This document shows positions 62,654 to 64,000 of a stretch of DNA of 64,000 nucleotides, piece after piece; positions within the stretch are counted from its first letter, which is position 1; the number at the start of each line of letters is the position of its first letter. The notes beneath the pieces were generated by a model, which worked only from the letters and a program-made list of their open reading frames with translations, did not search any database and was not told the DNA's origin. Position numbers and translations under genes: made by a program. Origin of the DNA: Sphingobacteriales bacterium 44-61 (GTDB lineage: Bacteria > Bacteroidota > Bacteroidia > Chitinophagales > Chitinophagaceae); contig MKTW01000012.1 in NCBI GenBank assembly GCA_001898405.1, positions 338,191-402,190 of the forward strand. Direction: 5' to 3'.

Positions 62654-63328
62654 ATGAAAACAGCAAAATTGTTATTCTGTGCAACCATCCTGTTCCTATG
62701 CGCATCGGGTGCATACGCACAGAAAGCTTCGGCAATTATTAAAGGCGGCGTGAATCTTGCCAATATCTCCAATAAGGATGATGGAAGTTATAGCGACGCT
62801 AATGGCCTTACCAGTTGGCAAGCTGGTATTGTTGGAGATTTCGAGCTGACTGATTTTTTAGCATTACAGCCAGGTTTGTTGTACACAGGTAAGGGTATTA
62901 AATGGCAAAATGGACAACCGGGCGATGCGCTTTATCAGAAGCTGACCTTCAACCCGCAGTACCTGGAGTTGCCAGTGAATCTCGTATTTAAAACACCTAC
63001 CGGTAGTACCCGTTTCTTTGCCGGCGCAGGCCCTTATGTAGCGATGGGTGTAGGCGGCAAATTCAAGGGCGATGGTGTTTATGATTTCAGCAAAAGCATT
63101 GAATGGTCAAGTGATGACCCGCTGACCAGTGAAGAAGAAGGAGCTGGCGTGTTCCGCGCCAAACGGTTTGATTATGGATTGAATGCCCTGGTCGGGATTG
63201 AAGCCAGCAACCTGGTGCTTTCAGCCAACTATGGTTTTGGCCTGGCTAAAGTGCAGTCAAGCGCCAATAACAATAATGATAACAACAAGCACAGGGTACT
63301 GAGCTTTACCCTGGGTGTAAAATTCTGA
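62654..63328 (+). CDS. Outer membrane beta-barrel protein (PorT-like)
   Basis: The 224-residue protein has a signal peptide (MKTAKLLFCATILFLCASGAYAQ) and a beta-barrel body with PorT-family features: GGVNLANISNKDDGSYSDAN, GDFELTDFLALQPGLLYTGK, NPQYLELPVNLVFKTPTGST, and the C-terminal VLSFTLGVKF with a final Phe. An asparagine-rich loop (NNNNDNNK) lies near the end. Such barrels are common Bacteroidota outer-membrane proteins. This one is unassigned in function. The ATG at 62654 was chosen because the signal peptide begins there. A second ATG (62648) adds two residues. A strong terminator follows. Confidence 0.85.
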   Translation: MKTAKLLFCATILFLCASGAYAQKASAIIKGGVNLANISNKDDGSYSDANGLTSWQAGIVGDFELTDFLALQPGLLYTGKGIKWQNGQPGDALYQKLTFNPQYLELPVNLVFKTPTGSTRFFAGAGPYVAMGVGGKFKGDGVYDFSKSIEWSSDDPLTSEEEGAGVFRAKRFDYGLNALVGIEASNLVLSANYGFGLAKVQSSANNNNDNNKHRVLSFTLGVKF

Positions 63329-63367
63329 TCATTTAAAACAGTATACGGTCACATTGTGTTTTTTCCC

Positions 63368-63396
63368 AGCAGCGCTCTTCGGGGCGCTGCTTTTTT
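63368..63396 (+). terminator. Rho-independent terminator after the beta-barrel gene
   Basis: An 8-bp perfect stem (63368-63375 with 63384-63391, AGCAGCGC) and 8-nt loop containing TTCG are followed by TTTTTT. Confidence 0.88.
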
Positions 63397-63453
63397 ATGC
63401 GAGCGTTGTTGTCATCTAATGCCTATCTTGCGCCTTACACAATACTTATAGTT

Positions 63454-63858
63454 ATGCGCTTGATAAAATGGATAGGCTTTGCTGCAGCCATTACATTGAT
63501 TGTTTCCTGCTTTATTACCTGGGCAGCACTTCCTGCAAGGAATATTTCAATCAGTGGCGTAGATGCTACCGGCACCAGCTTTGGCAAGCCTGGTTATTTT
63601 CATCTTGTATTAAGCGGGCTCTTTATAATTTTCCATTTCATTCCAAGGATATGGGCCAAACGTACCAACCTGGCCGTTACAGCAATTAACCTCGCATGGG
63701 CAGCCCGGAATTATTTTCTTATCACAGCCTGCAGAGCAGGAGAGTGTCCCGAAAAGCATACGGGTATCTACTTAGTGGTGATCTGCTCCGTAATACTGCT
63801 GATTGCAGCACTGTTTCCTGATATGAAATTACCCCAGGATGATAGCAAGAAAGAATGA
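63454..63858 (+). CDS. Small integral membrane protein of unknown function
   Basis: The 134-residue protein has four hydrophobic helices (about 5-25, 47-62, 68-86 and 103-124). The first is MRLIKWIGFAAAITLIVSCF and the last IYLVVICSVILLIAALFPDM. A cysteine pair in TACRAGECPEKH lies in the loop between helices three and four. No family is recognised. The start is the ATG at 63454, 58 bp after a terminator. A longer reading from 63397 would overlap that terminator. About 140 bp of AT-rich DNA follows to the window end with nothing identifiable. Confidence 0.72.
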   Translation: MRLIKWIGFAAAITLIVSCFITWAALPARNISISGVDATGTSFGKPGYFHLVLSGLFIIFHFIPRIWAKRTNLAVTAINLAWAARNYFLITACRAGECPEKHTGIYLVVICSVILLIAALFPDMKLPQDDSKKE

Positions 63859-64000
63859 CCACTTATTTTTTGTAAAAAAAGATTAGTAAAAAGCAAAAAT
63901 AAGCAAAACGGTTAAAACCTTTGCTATACAAGGCTTTATAAAAAGGGTAGTCTTAGTTCGGAAGTCGGTGTCTGATAGGTTTGGGGCTTAAATTGACAAG

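Noticed and set aside
63859..64000. AT-rich tail of the window as a possible attachment site or promoter.
   Set aside because: No repeat pair, integrase gene, hairpin or consensus -7 box was found in it.

Overview
The window looks like chromosomal DNA from a Bacteroidota bacterium, most likely of the family Chitinophagaceae. The reasons are a single fused SecDF protein, a CcmF/CcsA-type heme lyase next to a cysteine-type CcmE, a secreted protease with a type IX secretion C-terminal domain, a FecR-regulated ECF sigma locus with an STN-domain protein, a long (314 aa) NusB, almost no Shine-Dalgarno sequences, and many copies of the Bacteroidota -7 promoter element TAnnTTTG. The family-level guess rests on general resemblance and was not tested. 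No rRNA, tRNA, CRISPR array, IS element or phage gene was recognised. Most of the window is ordinary housekeeping and cell-envelope content.

Layout. 1-3.5 kb: cytochrome c maturation (ccmE, ccmF/ccsA) followed by a DUF4294 gene cut by the window edge. 3.6-5.4 kb: acyl-CoA dehydrogenase and the PLP protein YggS. 5.4-14.9 kb: small envelope and regulatory genes: an intradiol-dioxygenase-like lipoprotein, a LytS/LytTR two-component pair, a SET protein, META and DUF2141 proteins, a tiny basic protein, a secreted transglutaminase-like protein, an OmpA/TSP3 protein, DUF1801, a beta-barrel and a Cu/Zn superoxide dismutase. 15.1-18.6 kb: ECF sigma factor, FecR anti-sigma factor and an STN-domain protein carrying surface repeats. 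18.7-19.5 kb: two tandem paralogous membrane proteins. 19.5-23.5 kb: two DUF3857/transglutaminase-fold proteins, one with its catalytic residues replaced. 23.6-25.8 kb: an overlapping ECF sigma / anti-sigma-like / adhesin-head-like operon. 25.8-32.6 kb: FAD/Fe-S oxidoreductase and GntP permease, divergent around the remnant of a VOC-family gene, then a KefB-type antiporter. 32.8-36.6 kb: M28 peptidase, a Crp/Fnr regulator with a DUF2306 membrane protein, and an AT-rich DUF6934 two-gene cassette. 36.7-50.1 kb: core genes: glnS, a serine hydrolase, a methylmalonyl-CoA mutase large subunit, an A-type Fe-S carrier, secDF, an aminotransferase, and the nusB-DUF1573-yajC-coaE operon. 50.2-64 kb: a receiver-only response regulator, groES-groEL, the T9SS metalloprotease, an ABC-F ATPase, a DUF937-OmpA protein, an amino-acid permease, an SDR, a beta-barrel and a membrane protein.

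The best leads for novelty lie outside the well-known families. They are a 214-bp nested palindrome (58465-58678), a dispersed hairpin family (14915-14975 and 40147-40176), a 29-bp perfect inverted repeat (42427-42533), the sigma/FecR/STN locus without a TonB receptor, -7 boxes that abut start codons and suggest leaderless mRNAs, the DUF6934 cassette, a palindrome in a probable Crp/Fnr-controlled promoter, and an orphan terminator in the leader of the amino-acid permease gene. No large, clearly undescribed multi-gene system was found.
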